Assembly: GCF_014805685.1 (NCBI RefSeq)
Contig: NC_060904.1
Location: 12,961,811-13,025,810, forward strand
Direction of reading: 5' to 3'
Length of the DNA: 64,000 nt
DNA from: Silurus meridionalis
Taxonomy: Eukaryota > Chordata > Actinopteri > Siluriformes > Siluridae
Made by a program: the position numbers and the translations under genes. Shown one piece after another: positions 12,634 through 28,288 of this stretch; within the stretch, counting starts at the first letter, position 1, and every line of letters starts with the position of its first letter. Under the pieces are notes generated by a model. The model saw nothing but the letters and a program-made list of their open reading frames with translations, ran no database searches and had not been told where the DNA came from.

Positions 12634-14615
12634 CTTTCAGGAACTTGAGCTGCGTCGAAAAGCTTTGAGAACGCGATCTGCGATACCAAAGTTGATGATC
12701 TTATGGAGGTTGTAATACGCACCGTTGCCAAGCTCGATATAACTTGCCCGGTTTATGGGCAGAAATTGCCTTTATCCAGTAAACTAGATGAGCGCTTTCT
12801 GACACCCGTGTCGGAACCTCCACATTAGGGTCTCCTGTTCTTTCCCGACCTGCACACTGAGGTTTCCAGGTCATTGGCTAATGCTTTTTTGGCCTGCCCC
12901 TTTACCCCCTGCCTCGATGGTGTATTCTCAAGTCATTGGGTGGAAAGAACATGGGTACGGAGCGATGCCACAAGTTAAATAGACGTTTGCCAGCCTCCCT
13001 TAAGCCCTGACACTACCCATGAAGCCCTTACATAATATGTCGCCGTTCGTGGGTAAAGCTTGTGCTTCAGCAGGTTACAGATCAAGCTGACCGGCTGCAT
13101 GAGCTGGATGTGGGAGGTGCCTTGTGCAGCCATGTTCACAAGCTCCATTGCATGGTGGATCTGACTCTCAGAGTCACCAAAGAGACCACTAGGGCCATTG
13201 GCCAGTCTATAGTTGCCTTGTTGTCTACAGAGAGGCACCTGTGGCTCACTCTATCAGATATGTCTGACTGAGACAGGGCCGTACTGCTAGATACCCCACT
13301 AACCTCTACTGGCCTCCTCGGTGATTCCGTATGCATGATGGTTAAGAGGTTTAAGGAAAATAAGAAACAGGCAGCAGCGTTCCATCAGTACCTCACATGG
13401 GGCTGATCAGCAAGCACAGCCCCAACCGCAACCCTCCACCACTCGTCGAGAGGTACAGAGACGTAGCATCGCAACTTGCACTCCACTGTGAGGGAACCTG
13501 CATGGCGATCAGTGTCAAAGCCCTGTGACGTGATAGATCTGAGGCCTGTCATCTTCAACAAGGCTTCAACAAAAAAGTCCTGACACGGGACTTTCTTGGG
13601 AACCGGCCGTGAAGCAGTGCATTGCACCGCTGTATCTGGTGCCCATCCTGTCCCGGCCCCCCCAGGGACCTGGACCATTAACCTTGCCACCTATGGTGCT
13701 TCAGGGCATAGCCAGATTCAGCGAGCTCTCTTCCGGTTTCCACACAACATCATAGTGGTCCAGGAGATCTCCTCCTTTGAGGCTCCTAGAGTCATTTCAG
13801 GGCACTGCCCTGGCTCTAGGCATCCCAGAGGTCAGTTTAGAGAGTCGGATACCCTTAAGGCACTTTCTGGCAGCTTGGAAAGCTTATCTAGAAGGGTCTA
13901 GACGTGACCTGTGCTGGGAGTCCCCAGTTGTCATGTCACGCTAAAGACGGATGCGTCCCTCATGGGGTGGGGATCAATCTTAAATGGTCGCTCCACCCAA
14001 GGTCTATGGGAAGGGCCCCATCTAAGTTGGCACATCAACTGCCTAGAGATGCTGGCTGTGCTGCTTCTAGCACTAAAGCATTTTCTCTTAGACCTCAAAA
14101 ATCACCATGGCTGATCCGTACAGACAACACAACAGTGATCTCCTACATCAACCATCAAAAAGGTCTGCGCTCGTGCAGGCTTGGCCGAAGCTCCGTCTGT
14201 ACGCCTTTTCCTCCATAGTGCTGATGCTTTTCCTGGAGTTTCCTGGCTGCATCAAAAGCTTGGTCCTCTGGAGTACCCTTCCAAGATATTTGCAACGCTG
14301 CGGGTTGGTCCACCCCGCTGACCTTTGTGCGGTTCTATCACCTGGACCTCAGTGCCACTCCTGGCTCCTCTGTCCTCCTATAACTATGCTTGAACATACA
14401 CACTAGTCAGGGACTCTGGTGTGATGAGACACTTGTTCCTAAAGCGTTTCGACACAGCTCGAGTTCCTAAAAGGGTATGTCTCTGGGTTACGTAGAGGCG
14501 TCTCTACAGCGCTTTCCTATCTGTTACAGAAGCTGGCCCTGGCTTTACTCCATGTGTGTTTTATACTTCCTGGTCATGATGTCACCGCACCGGTGATGGC
14601 CAGCGTCCAATTTTT
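12634..14615 (+). mobile_element. DIRS-type tyrosine-recombinase retrotransposon, internally deleted
   Basis: This GC-richer island has inverted end blocks: AGGAACTTGAGCTGCGTCGA at 12639-12658, and its inverted counterpart around 14440-14470 (GTTTCGACACAGCTCGAGTT). Plus-strand traces run in order. First is a gag-like segment at 13060-13400. Next is a linker before the reverse transcriptase at 13640-13900 (residues ending DTLKALSGSLESLSRR). An RNase H-like block follows at 13905-14170, with TDASLMGWGS, then LSWHINCLEML and RTDNTTVISYINHQKG. Last is the end of a recombinase-like block at 14290-14390, with AGWSTPLTF and FYHLDLSAT. The whole reverse transcriptase between linker and RNase H is absent. 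Frames are broken by stops and shifts, so it is dead. DIRS elements carry these domains (family knowledge). Confidence 0.8.
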
Positions 14616-14629
14616 GACTGATTACACAC

Positions 14630-14925
14630 ATTATTTCAGTGCAAACACTCGTGAACATTCCTAAAGAGTTTCAGTATATTTGGAACAAGCTACCTGCTAA
14701 GTTTCTTCGAATTTTTTTGTGCAAGTCTACCTAGAAGAATTAATCCTGTTTCGCAGCAAAGGCTGGTCACACTAAATTTTCTCCTGTCCATTTACTTTCC
14801 AGTTTGTTCTATAGTAAAAATAAAAATTAGCATTTTTTAACTATTAACACATTTTAAAGAATTTAGCATTCTTACATTACAGCATTTTTCTCATCTGCAT
14901 CTTTACACCCTGTACATCCAACACC
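14630..14925 (+). mobile_element. Tc1-like transposon 3' fragment
   Basis: The block TAGAAGAATTAATCCTGTTT followed by AAGGCTGGTCACACTAAAT, with a subterminal CTATTAACAC and CATTCTTACATTACAGCAT, matches the 3' end of the same family as 11556-12505, which lies inverted on the other side of the DIRS relic. The terminal repeat itself is degraded. Confidence 0.55.
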
Positions 14926-15059
14926 AACTTCAATTAACTTTGGCATAATAGCACACAGCATCATAATGATCACTGACACCTGTACACAAACACATCCACA
15001 GTATTTTTTTTAAGAACTTCCACCCTACCAGATCACTACAAAGTATACATTCTGTGTCT

Positions 15060-15282
15060 GTTTCCAGTCAATATGACGCCTTGGTATTTTGTTATTCTGA
15101 CACTCTGTTTTTGGTTTTGGTTTTCTGGCTTTTGATTCCTGTTTTCTGAATACTGTTTGCCGATTGCCTGACTTCTGCGGGATTCCTTTTTCTGATTTTT
15201 ATACATGTTGTATTTGTTGCAAGCTTTTCAAATAATGCTTTTTGTGTACCTGCACTCCTATCCACCTTTGCTCCCTGACAAG
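15060..15282 (-). mobile_element. LTR-like fragment (TGTCAGGGAG end)
   Basis: Read on the minus strand this begins TGTCAGGGAGCAAAGGTGGA at 15282, resembling the first bases of the LTR at 42820 (TGTCAGGGAGAGGCAGG). The other end is not clear and no target duplication could be matched. Probably a truncated relative of that LTR. Confidence 0.35.
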
Positions 15283-15289
15283 TAAACAA

Positions 15290-16255
15290 CCGAACAAAAT
15301 AGGCACTTTTTTGTTGTTGTAAAGAAAGTTTAATAATAAAGTTTAAGTTTAGTAAAAGAGAAAATAGGACATTTCATCTAAAAGTAATATAGTATTATAA
15401 CCTAAGAAATAGACCTTATATTCGGTTACAATATATTAATGAAGTCTGTAGATCTACAATATAATTGGCCTAGACAAAATCTGTGAAAGAACCCTTGCAA
15501 GTTTTCCAAGATACTTTGTCCAATTATTGTTTTCCAACTGCACAAGAATACACATAGGAAAATGTACTTTTGTTAATATAAAAACAAACATTTTATTAAA
15601 TTCTTTCTCTTTATAGATTTACAAAGCAGCAAAAAGAACAGCAGAATATGTCCCCACCTTGCCAGAAAGCTCAACGCTAAAGAGGATGTTGCTATATTGA
15701 ACAAGCTGCCACTCAGCCTGTCATGCGAAATAACCTTAGAACCGAAGTGTGAAGAAAAACTAGAAATCGCAACATTTGGCTGGGACTGAACTGAGTGAAC
15801 TGCACAACACTGCATGCTGAGCTATCCTGAGCAACAATAATTTAACAAGCCTGTCAAGGTGTATATCTGTCTCAGGCAAATGTGTGATGCTGTAATGAAT
15901 GGGTTAAATAAACATCTGATGTGATTGCTAAACATTTAATTAATTAGATAACAAGACCCTACTAGTATATAGTAAAAGCTTGTTTGTCTTTACATTCTAA
16001 CTGGAAGTAGCAAAAGGAGACATTTGTAGTTTAATTCTTACACTAATCCAGAAGACATTAACTTAAAGGCCAAGGTGGGTAGCTCCTCTTCAAAATACAT
16101 TGACTGAGTCATAAAATCAATTATAAATTCATGTTTCAATACAGCTTGCCCATTATCTTTTTATCTTTCAAGGTAGATACAATAACCACAAAAACAAAGT
16201 GATTCAACAGATTTAATACATTAAAATTGAAAAAAATCTAATATAGTGCATGCTA
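15290..16255. other. Intergenic DNA, no gene seen
   Basis: AT-rich sequence without a recognisable feature on either strand. Confidence 0.4.
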
Positions 16256-16260
16256 ATTTT

Positions 16261-16395
16261 ACACTATATAGCAAAAAGTGTAGCGAAGGAAATGTTATGC
16301 TACAACGTTTTTTTCTTCCAAATGTGATACCTGTTTGGGAGAGACCTATATATGGGTGTGAAGATTCGGTGCTTACATACTTCTGGCCATATAGT
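16261..16395. mobile_element. Deleted Tc1-type miniature element (CACTATATGGCCAAAAG family)
   Basis: The left end is ACACTATATAGCAAAAAGTG and the right end is CATACTTCTGGCCATATAGT. These are imperfect inverted termini of a family with fuller copies at 35600-36117 and 43737-44264. Only about 135 bp remain. Confidence 0.65.
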
Positions 16396-16401
16396 AAATA
16401 T

Positions 16402-18027
16402 TAGAGATGCTAAGATTCACCAATATGCATCGGTGCATGGGCATAAAATTTAACAATGTGATGCATTGAATTTAAAAAAGTGTGCATCGGATATCCCTTG
16501 GCATTTGTATCATGATAATGACTTGTTTGTACATCTGTCAAAACATTATCTATTTATATACAATTATTAGGAGATGCACTACACTTTTATTATTTAGAAA
16601 GTGACCATTATTTTATACATAGATTGATTTCTACTCGCTAAAGAAATATGACATATTACAACACTTCAGAGACCAAGCTGTGTACTGAGAGTCACACAGA
16701 ATGTAGATTAACATGGCAGAGGTAGAGTTGCATCTTCCTGGAGACAGAAAAGGAAATGTGAGGTTTATAAAATTAATTTTTCCTTTTTTTTGCACTACAA
16801 AAACCTGTCTGAACTAAAGAAATCAAACTATCTGTTCAATATTTATTTTTTTTTCCCATTGCATCGTAATGTATTGGATCCAATCGGAATCTGATCACAC
16901 TGCATCATAACAGGGTTACATTTGTAGCGTGGCATGGAGACGCAGTGTGTCCTTCCTTCAGTTGACCATGGTTTCATACGTAACCTGGAAACGGTTCCTT
17001 TTCAGAGCTCGAGCTGCTTCAACAATGCTTTGGGAACAAGAGTCCAATACTGGCAGACTGACCAATTCCTGCCTAGTGTGTGTGCACAGCTAGGCCGAAG
17101 GAGAGATGGGCCAGGAGTGGAACTGAGGTCAAGGTTGCAGATGTCATGGAGTGAGACTCCAGAGGACTGGAGCATTACGTGACGTGAAGCGGACCGGAAA
17201 CTCCCAACACGGAGCCCTGAGACAGGAACCCGGGATCTCTTCAAACATCTAAGACCGCGTGACCTTTATAGTACGGAGGGGATTGCCCTTCCATGAGAAC
17301 CCTTGGGTCCTGAGCCACCACTGAAGGGGTCTCATGTGCAGGAGGCCAAGTGAAATCATATTGGATGCAGCTGCCATTAACCCGAGCAATCTTTGAAACT
17401 GTTTGACAGTGACTGCCCTTCTCTGATCCTCCTGAAGGCCGAATGGACACAATGCGGGTAGGCAATAGCTGCGCACGCATAATGGTCAAATCCCATTCGA
17501 CACCCAAATAAGTGGCTCTCTGTAGTGGAAAAAGCACACTCTTTTTTTGTTGTTTAGCCGAAACCCGGGTCCTTCATGTGAGCAAGAACGACATCTTGTT
17601 GACGGACCTCTAACTGCTCTGATTAGGCTAATATCAACCAATCGTCGATATAGTTTAAGATACAGATGCCCTGAAGCCTCAGGGGAACCAGAGCCACATC
17701 GTGTAAAGATCTGCCATCTCCTGGGACTTCGGGCCAGAGTGTTGCACATGATCCCTCACGGGAAGTGCAAGTAGCCACACTCTGTTTTCTTTTTGGTAGC
17801 CTTTATTTTGGACAAAAAATTGACAAACCATTTAACAGCTCTCCATTGAACAGATTACACACGTGATTCAAAGTGTGGACAAAGCGTTGTTGACGCAACT
17901 CGAGTTCCTGAAAGGGAATCGGATTGCATCAGTAGCAGCTTCATATGTATCTTTAAAGTATCGTATTGTTGGCTATGCATCGAGATGTCAATCGCATTTG
18001 TCTTAGTTATAGAGATGCACATCTCTA
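16402..18027. mobile_element. hAT-like element with TAGAGATG ends, split by a DIRS insertion
   Basis: The element starts TAGAGATGCTAAGATTCACC and ends GAGATGCACATCTCTA, giving TAGAGATG inverted ends. Its left part (to about 16914) and right part (from about 17938) align with a related copy at 24235-25170, including ATTTAACAATGTGATGCAT and TTCATATGTATCTTTAA. Flanking 8-mers GTAAATAT and GTAATATA are similar but not identical, so a hAT-type duplication is only suggested. The middle is foreign (the DIRS copy). Confidence 0.6.
16915..17938 (-). mobile_element. DIRS retrotransposon fragment nested in a hAT-like element
   Basis: Minus-strand traces of a DIRS reverse transcriptase appear: around 17570-17470 a stretch reading DPGFRLNNKKRV, then PLQRATYLGVEWDLTIMRAQ, and near 17400-17300 a following block with KQFQRLLGLMAAASNMI and HMRPLQWWLRTQG. 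The core catalytic part, RNase H and recombinase are missing. Inverted end blocks enclose it: at about 16990-17040 (rc AGCAGCTCGAGCTCTG) and at 17878-17923 (ACGCAACTCGAGTTCCTG). The sequence is visibly less AT-rich than its surroundings. The element lies where the copy at 24235-25170 is continuous. Confidence 0.75.
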
Positions 18028-19180
18028 GTAATATACCTTAATTTTAATTAAATACCAAAAATTGAGTATTACATTATTATATTTTGGTATTACAATTGTA
18101 CCGAATAATTTTCCTAATACAATGGGATGAATGAACAGAGATTAGTAGAGTGAAGAGATACAGCAATGGTGGTTCATGTTGTTTAAAGAACATAAAGGAC
18201 TTTTCTCAGGTGATGTGACCGACACTGATCTAGATACTGCTTGTTCTTGAAAATGTGTTTATGGAAATGTTTTCTACAAATTGTAAATATTTTTATTAGA
18301 TAATTGTAAATGTAGATAGTGTGTTATAGAATAAGACCCTTAAATCGGATGGTCTCGCTTTTCACATTAGAGGTAACAGCATCTATCTGACATTATGAAT
18401 GTTCTTCCCACTACAAATGAATGAGATCTTTTTTCTTTTATTAGGATAAAGCCAAGTGTGAATCTAATTGTATGTCAGTCATAGGAATGCACCTCTTGCT
18501 GTTCCAGCAACAGCTTCTTTATTTAATAAAACTTCATTCATTAACATTTCAATCTCTTAGTTACTCACATTTCCTTCCACACTCATATTTTGTCTCCAGC
18601 TTTCCATTGCCAACATCTCACACACTGTACTTTTCACTATGTGGTCCCGAGTACGGTATGAGTGATGAGCATCATTTTTACTAAATTGAACATCAATTTT
18701 AGACAGCGAACACATTTTGCACTGCAGCTTCTTTCATACATACAGTAGATGTGGCTCTTAATGTGGAGTACATCTTTATCTATGGATTTTCATTTGCTAA
18801 AATATGTGACTATTCTTTATATTATATATTTGCTAAAGCACAGCAACCTCGGTTCATGCTCTAAATAGACAAAGAGCTGTATGACTCTTATTTAGATTGG
18901 AGGGTGGAGGTTCGGTAGCTGGAAAAAAAATGAAGTGCTTTAGGGAAATTGCAGTCCCAGTAACTGTTTCAAAGAACTGGAGTGTGACTAAATTATGTTT
19001 TTACTAAAAGAGTGCTGACAGGATTCTCTAAAGCAGTGCCACCTGGTGACATCTAAAAAAAAGGCTGAGTGAGGGGAAAAAAATTTGTAGTGTTGCTGCT
19101 TCACTGGGCTCTGGTACAGTTCAGAGATTGTCGTACTGTCAGTGTGGAGTATTACATGTCCTGCCCATGTCTGTAGGGGT
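18028..19180. other. Intergenic DNA, no gene seen
   Basis: No recognisable gene. A short frame at 18472-18684 lacks any domain. Confidence 0.4.
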
Positions 19181-19186
19181 ACTTCT

Positions 19187-19273
19187 CAGTGAATACATTC
19201 ATCCATCTGCAATAATCACTATATACAGGACCAGGATAAAGTGATTACTGCAGATGGATGAATGTGTTCACTG
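19187..19273. repeat. Near-perfect palindrome (34-bp arms)
   Basis: The arm at 19187-19220 and the arm at 19240-19273 are inverted copies with 32 of 34 matches, separated by a 19-bp spacer. The arms begin CAGTGAATACATTC and CAGTGAACACATTC respectively when each is read inward. Such a foldback could be a tiny palindromic transposon or could form an RNA hairpin; the sequence alone does not decide. Confidence 0.85.
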
Positions 19274-19420
19274 ACTCTGCAGTCAATGCCACCTTATCAT
19301 CTCTGTTTATTGTAAATCATGAAAATAACCATTGTTTTTTATATTTAAATTCTATTTAATGTTTACATATCAGTTGCTCATGATAATCCAGTCGGTGAAC
19401 ATTTAGGTTTGACTAAAAGA

Positions 19421-19820
19421 CAGGAGGTGAGCTGAAGGTAGAAGAGCTGAATATGTTAAGGTTTTTGTTGGGAGTGATGAGGATGGACAGGATTAAAAAT
19501 GAGTTTATTAGAGGGACCAATGTAGGACCAATGTAGGACCATGTAGGACGTTTTAGAGACAAGGTGAGGGAGTCGCGATTGAGATGGTTTGGACATGTGC
19601 AGAGGAAGGACATGGAGTATATCAATAGGAGAATGCTGAGGATGGAGCCACCAGGAAGGAGGAAAAGAGGAAGGACAAGGAGGAGGTTTATGGATGTGGT
19701 GAGGGAAGACATGCAAGTGGTTGGGGTGAAAGGGCAGATGAAGAGGACAGGGGGGTATGGAGATGGATGATCCGCTGTGGCTACCCATAATAGGAGAAGC
19801 CAGAAGAAGAAGAAGAACAA
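19421..19820 (+). mobile_element. 3' end of an RTE-like LINE (C-terminal ORF plus tail)
   Basis: The plus strand encodes a basic C-terminal segment of a LINE polymerase: LRWFGHVQRKDMEYINRRM, then a Gly-Arg-Arg-Lys-Arg-Gly-Arg stretch and RRRFMDVVREDMQVVGV. This is the usual C-terminus of fish non-LTR elements of the endonuclease/reverse-transcriptase type. Stops and a shift near 19550 and 19745 break it; three short GTAGGACCA-type repeats lie at 19517-19549. The tail GATCCGCTGTGGCTACCC at 19769-19786 and the AGAAG repeats up to 19816 match the 3' ends at 3425 and 34418. Strongly 5'-truncated, as is usual for LINEs. Confidence 0.8.
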
Positions 19821-19901
19821 GAGACATATTTATTCAGGTCTGTGGCATTTAGCCATGGTATGATAGGTTGGGCCATCATGACAAAACATTTGATTAAACA
19901 A

Positions 19902-20852
19902 TTTATTTAATAAGGTGAACAATGAAAATCATATAATACAGTCATTCAGTCATATTTTTGAACAGCAGCAATGACAAGATACAGAGTTTTCTTCAAATTA
20001 CATTAAATTTATTCTTAGGACATTATTGTACAGGTCACAAAATGTTTGGCTCTAACAAAATAAGAGTAAATACAAAGTCTCTGGAACATACATAATTCAG
20101 ACAAGTGCAGGTTGTACACACCCTATGTTTGTTAAAATGTATATATATATATTTTTTTTTTTCGTTTTTTTCCCATTAGAAAGTACAGTACATCATAATA
20201 TTTAAGACTTTAGACCTTTAAATAGATTGAAAAACGGTATTATTGCATTATAACAACTCTGTATTATAGTTTATTTAGTCAGTCTTTTGCCTCACTTGTA
20301 CTGAAAGATAGAATAGAATATGCTTCCGTATCAGGACAAAACAAATCACTTGCAGCTTACATGTCAACGCACTGTATATCCCTCCTTTTTATTTTAATAC
20401 ATGCTCCAATTTTTACATTGGTGTTGGCGCTTGGACATCTCTAGATAAAAAAAATTACCCCTCAAAATAATTGCAGTGCATGAATAGAAAGGGACTTAAG
20501 TTCAATTACTAATTAACCAAAAGATAAATCTTAGATTAAGCCAGGTAAATATATTTTCCCATCATTTAAAGTTATCATTTACAGTAATGGAGGATAAGAC
20601 TTTTGAAGAAGGCCAGTGCTTGACTGCACTGCCATTCACATAAATAGCAGACAGACATTCAAACAATTATAGTACAAAATAAATGAGAGGACAAGCAAGA
20701 CATCAAAACCTTTGGCCAAGTCAAAAACAAACATCACAACGTGCTAGACTGTAGTCTACACTTCTGAGTATCAAGGATAGACTTTTCTCTATTTTCTCAC
20801 ATTATATTATTGTTCTTTCCCTTCCCAATTTGTTCTTATTTCTTCACCAAAT
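19902..20852 (-). other. znf804b: Probable 3' UTR of znf804b with candidate poly(A) signals
   Basis: The sequence downstream of the TAG stop on the minus strand is AT-rich and free of recognisable transposons until the LINE fragment at 19820. Minus-strand AATAAA hexamers occur at 20387-20392, 20270-20275, 20008-20013 and 19902-19907. Any of them could define the transcript end; transcript data would be needed to choose. UTR status is inferred from position only. Confidence 0.4.
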
Positions 20853-23800
20853 CTAGCTCGCAATACCATGGTGGTGCTGAAGATCCTGATGTGGGAACAG
20901 GGGCTGCAGTGTGGGGTGGATTTGCAGACTCCTGCCAGCCACCATGGCTGATGGGGTAAGCACAGAGGGGAGCAATGAGGCGTGTGGTGGGGGGTGAAGT
21001 GTTAGGCCAGCAATGTGAGAATGAGGATGTGTATGGTGGAGGGGTGCTGCTGAAATAAGGTGTAGAGGGTGTGTTGCCAGCATTACTGCAGGGGAAGCTT
21101 GATAGAACACAGTAGGAAATGGAAGAGGGGTGAAGTGGGGCTGTGGGAGAGTGGGACGAAGAGAAGGATGGGCAGATGGGGAACCGCGGGATGCCAAGCA
21201 GGCTGATGGACAGGAGATGAAGGAAGAGAAAGCTGATAGTGCCCCATGCTGATGTATGGTGTATGAGAGACAGGGACCTGGGACAGCCTGGTTTGAAGGC
21301 TCAGGAACAGGAATAGGGAGTTGGTTCATTTCAGAAGCAAATGAATTTCTTGGCATGTTGTGTTGCTCTTGTAGATGTTTCTGCTGCATATGCTGCTGGG
21401 CCTGAAGTTGTAGGAATCTGTACTTGTCCATCTCTTCCTCAGTGAATGTTATAGGTTTCTCTGTTAAGGAAGAGATTGAACAACTCTGAGGCGGCTCATC
21501 GTGGGTTTTGTGTGACGTGTCCTCCAGAACACTGATGAAGTTTTCATGAGACATGGACCTATCTGTCTGTGTTTTTAAACTTGCACAAGAATTTGAAGTT
21601 CTCAGATCAGTTCCAGATGGACAATCTGGGGGAGAGGTTGACTTATGCTTGGCTATACTTGCAGTCTGAAAGTCCGCTTGTCTTTCACATTTTGATTGAT
21701 CATTTAGAAATGTATTTACTTGGTTACCACAATTGCTACTGGTATGTTTCTCTTTGGGCATTCTTGCCTGTCTTATTCCTTTCCTCACTGAGGGTAGCTT
21801 GCCAATCAAGGGGAGTGATAGAGTACATATTCTGTTTGACACTTTTTTATCATTTGATGTGCTTTGCTTTGTCAAATCACTGGATTTGGCGGTTTGTGCA
21901 ACAGGATCAAGTTTTCCTCTGGAATCAGAAATAACAGTTGGGGTGTCTGATTGCACAGCCTCTGACCTATCAATAGATGATGATGTTGGTGATGAACTCT
22001 TTTTTCTTGGTGTGTGTTTTCTTGAATGGACATTCTTGGCCCTAACTGAGCTCTCTGCTGGCCATTTTAAGTCACTTTGCCCCGAATCTCTACTAATGTC
22101 TGAAATACTGGTGATACTAGAGGAAGCAGGACTATGTCTGAACCTAGGACTGGACTGCTCATTCTCCCTCTCATGATTCACCACTGTTCTTAACCAGAAC
22201 CTATTTCTTCGTTTTCTACTCCTAAGATCAGGACTTGGCCTCTTGCACCACCAGTCTTGTTTTGTGTCATGCGAATCATCACCATCCTTGTAGACTCTAT
22301 AAAAACAAATTCTTTTTCTGGCAGGGTTATGGCAATCTCTATATCTGTTCTCCCTGATGTGTCCTTTATGTTTTCTTATACCATATTGTTGCTTTATGAT
22401 ACAGCGTTTGCCACAAGCCCCATAGTAATTCCTCTCCCTGTAGAGTTCTGAATCTTTGTAATTACAGTATTCCACTCTGGGTTCAGTGTTTTTATCTGGA
22501 CTCTCTGACATGTGTGTGTAACTATAGCATGGGAAGCTGTAGCTAGAATTTCTGATGAAAGAACAAGGCTGGTTATATCCTCTCCTCCTAGGATAGTAGG
22601 AAGTTGACGCAGAAGAAGTATAATGCCTTTCCCATTGGCAATCGGGCCATTCCCGCTCAGTCCTCAATCCTGACAAGACACCCCATGAGTTTGCCTTGAG
22701 TGGGGTCACATTATCATCCTGCTTTGATGTGCAGAAGTTGCCACACCCCTGGTAATTACCTTCACTCCCAGCTTGAGACCGTATGGAAGCATGCAAAAGA
22801 GCTTTGCGCTTTGCCAGACGGAGAGCAGCAGGCAACCTCTGGCGCTTTCGTCTTCGACGTTTTGGGGCAGAGAAAGCACTTACAATTATACTTTTCAGGT
22901 TTAGTTGCTGTGTTACATCCTGTGATTTTTTTCTCTTTCTCAGTTTGTTCCTCTTCCCTTTGCAATTCTGCTTGGTGCGCAGTTTGCTGGCCAGAGAATT
23001 GAATTCAAATTGTCCTTCAGCAGGTGACTGGGCAAAATTACTGAGTGCACAGGCCACTCGATGTCTCCTAACAGCATCTATTTTACACATACGAATTCGT
23101 CCTCTCCTCTGGTGTTTGTGTTTCTTTGGTTTTAAAATGCCCAAGTTAACTTTATTAACATTTGGTGTTTGCTCCTCTTCTCTGTTGGGATTAAATGGGA
23201 TGGTGCACACATCTGTTTTTTCTGCATCTGTGCTTTTATCTTTGCCTTCTGTGCATTTAGAATTCAAAAACAGTGGATTGCAGCTATAGGACACTCTGGG
23301 TTCATCTGAGGTGTACTGCACGAGCTCGCAAGGCCATTTTAGCTTAGTCCCATCTTTTCCAAGAACATCTAGGAAAGGTTTGCTGCTTAGGTCACCCACA
23401 GCTAAAAAGTTTCCAGCCACTAAATTATCCTGTTTGCTACTTTCTTGTAAGTCATGTTTCGAGTTCTGTGAATCGAGTTGCCCAGAAGCCATATTGTCAT
23501 ATCCATCTGTATGAGCAGTTGGACTTGGGTTCTTCGGGCTCCTTCTCTCCATCATTCTGTCATACATTCTTTCATGTCCAGATTTTTGGCCATTATTATC
23601 TGCCTTATCTTTTATACCATGGGTATTTGGACAACTTTGCCTTTGTGGCTCTATGGCACAATACATCACCTGCATCTCCAGACTACTTTCCTGATTGGAC
23701 TGATCCGACTGTAGATCTCTCTGTGGTGAAGTGTTCAGTGGCATTGGATCCAGAGGGACATGGTGATCACTCTGTATGGGTGAAGGAGATCGGGACAGGA

Positions 23801-24183
23801 GGGCTTGCAATGCCAGTTTATGCTGCTGGTTCTGGATTTTCTGGTGGTCACTAGTTTCATCCAAGCTATCAGCAAACACTGATGCACAGGAGTCCAGCTT
23901 CAGGTGAGCCCGTTTTGAGAAACAGAATGAGATCCCTGTCTTAGCATGCCTGTGACCTTTTTGAGCTAGTAGTGAAGAACACTTAACCCGAAGAGAGCAC
24001 TGATTTGTAAGCACTGGTGCAGGTGGAGGGATTTTAGTTGTAAAGTCTGGGGAGGCAGAGCTCTTATTTTGATCCTCACAAAGCGTGTTCCTGGATCTTT
24101 TTTGTTCATTGCCATTGATACTTGTTTTCTCTTGCTGATGCTCTTGAGCTGCTGCTGTTAACTTTGTCTTCTTTTCTCTGTCA
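20853..24183 (-). CDS. znf804b: ZNF804B-like zinc-finger protein, last (large) coding exon
   Basis: This 3331-nt exon encodes about 1109 residues and ends in TAG at 20855-20853. It starts directly after a pyrimidine-rich acceptor (TTTACAG) at 24184-24190; its first base completes the Gly codon begun by exon 3 (GG+T), so the frame is kept. Residues upstream of SDREKK in the open frame are intronic. Conserved ZNF804/GPATCH8 blocks, in order, are: GISFCFSKRAHLKL and ASVF near exon residues 83-104; LKWPCELVQYTSDEPRVSYS with CNPL near 280-303; LSLPLIGKLPSVRK; PITFTEEEMDKYR with LQLQAQQHMQQ near 910-935; and a Pro/His-rich tail ending in QPLFPHQDLQHHH. Several Arg/Lys clusters suggest nuclear location. 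ZNF804 proteins are nuclear and poorly understood; ZNF804A has been linked to RNA regulation. The block KYR-x-LQLQAQQHMQ favours ZNF804B over ZNF804A or GPATCH8, but I could not run an alignment. No frameshift is seen. Confidence 0.9.

Positions 24184-28246
<4,063 letters not shown>

Positions 28247-28284
<38 letters not shown>
28247..28284. repeat. (CA)n microsatellite
   Basis: CA dinucleotide run of about 38 bp, seen directly. Confidence 0.97.

Positions 28285-28288
<4 letters not shown>

Noticed and set aside
22783..23289. Plus-strand open frames across 21.5-23.9 kb
   Set aside because: They are antisense shadows of the large znf804b exon, which has conserved family motifs on the minus strand.
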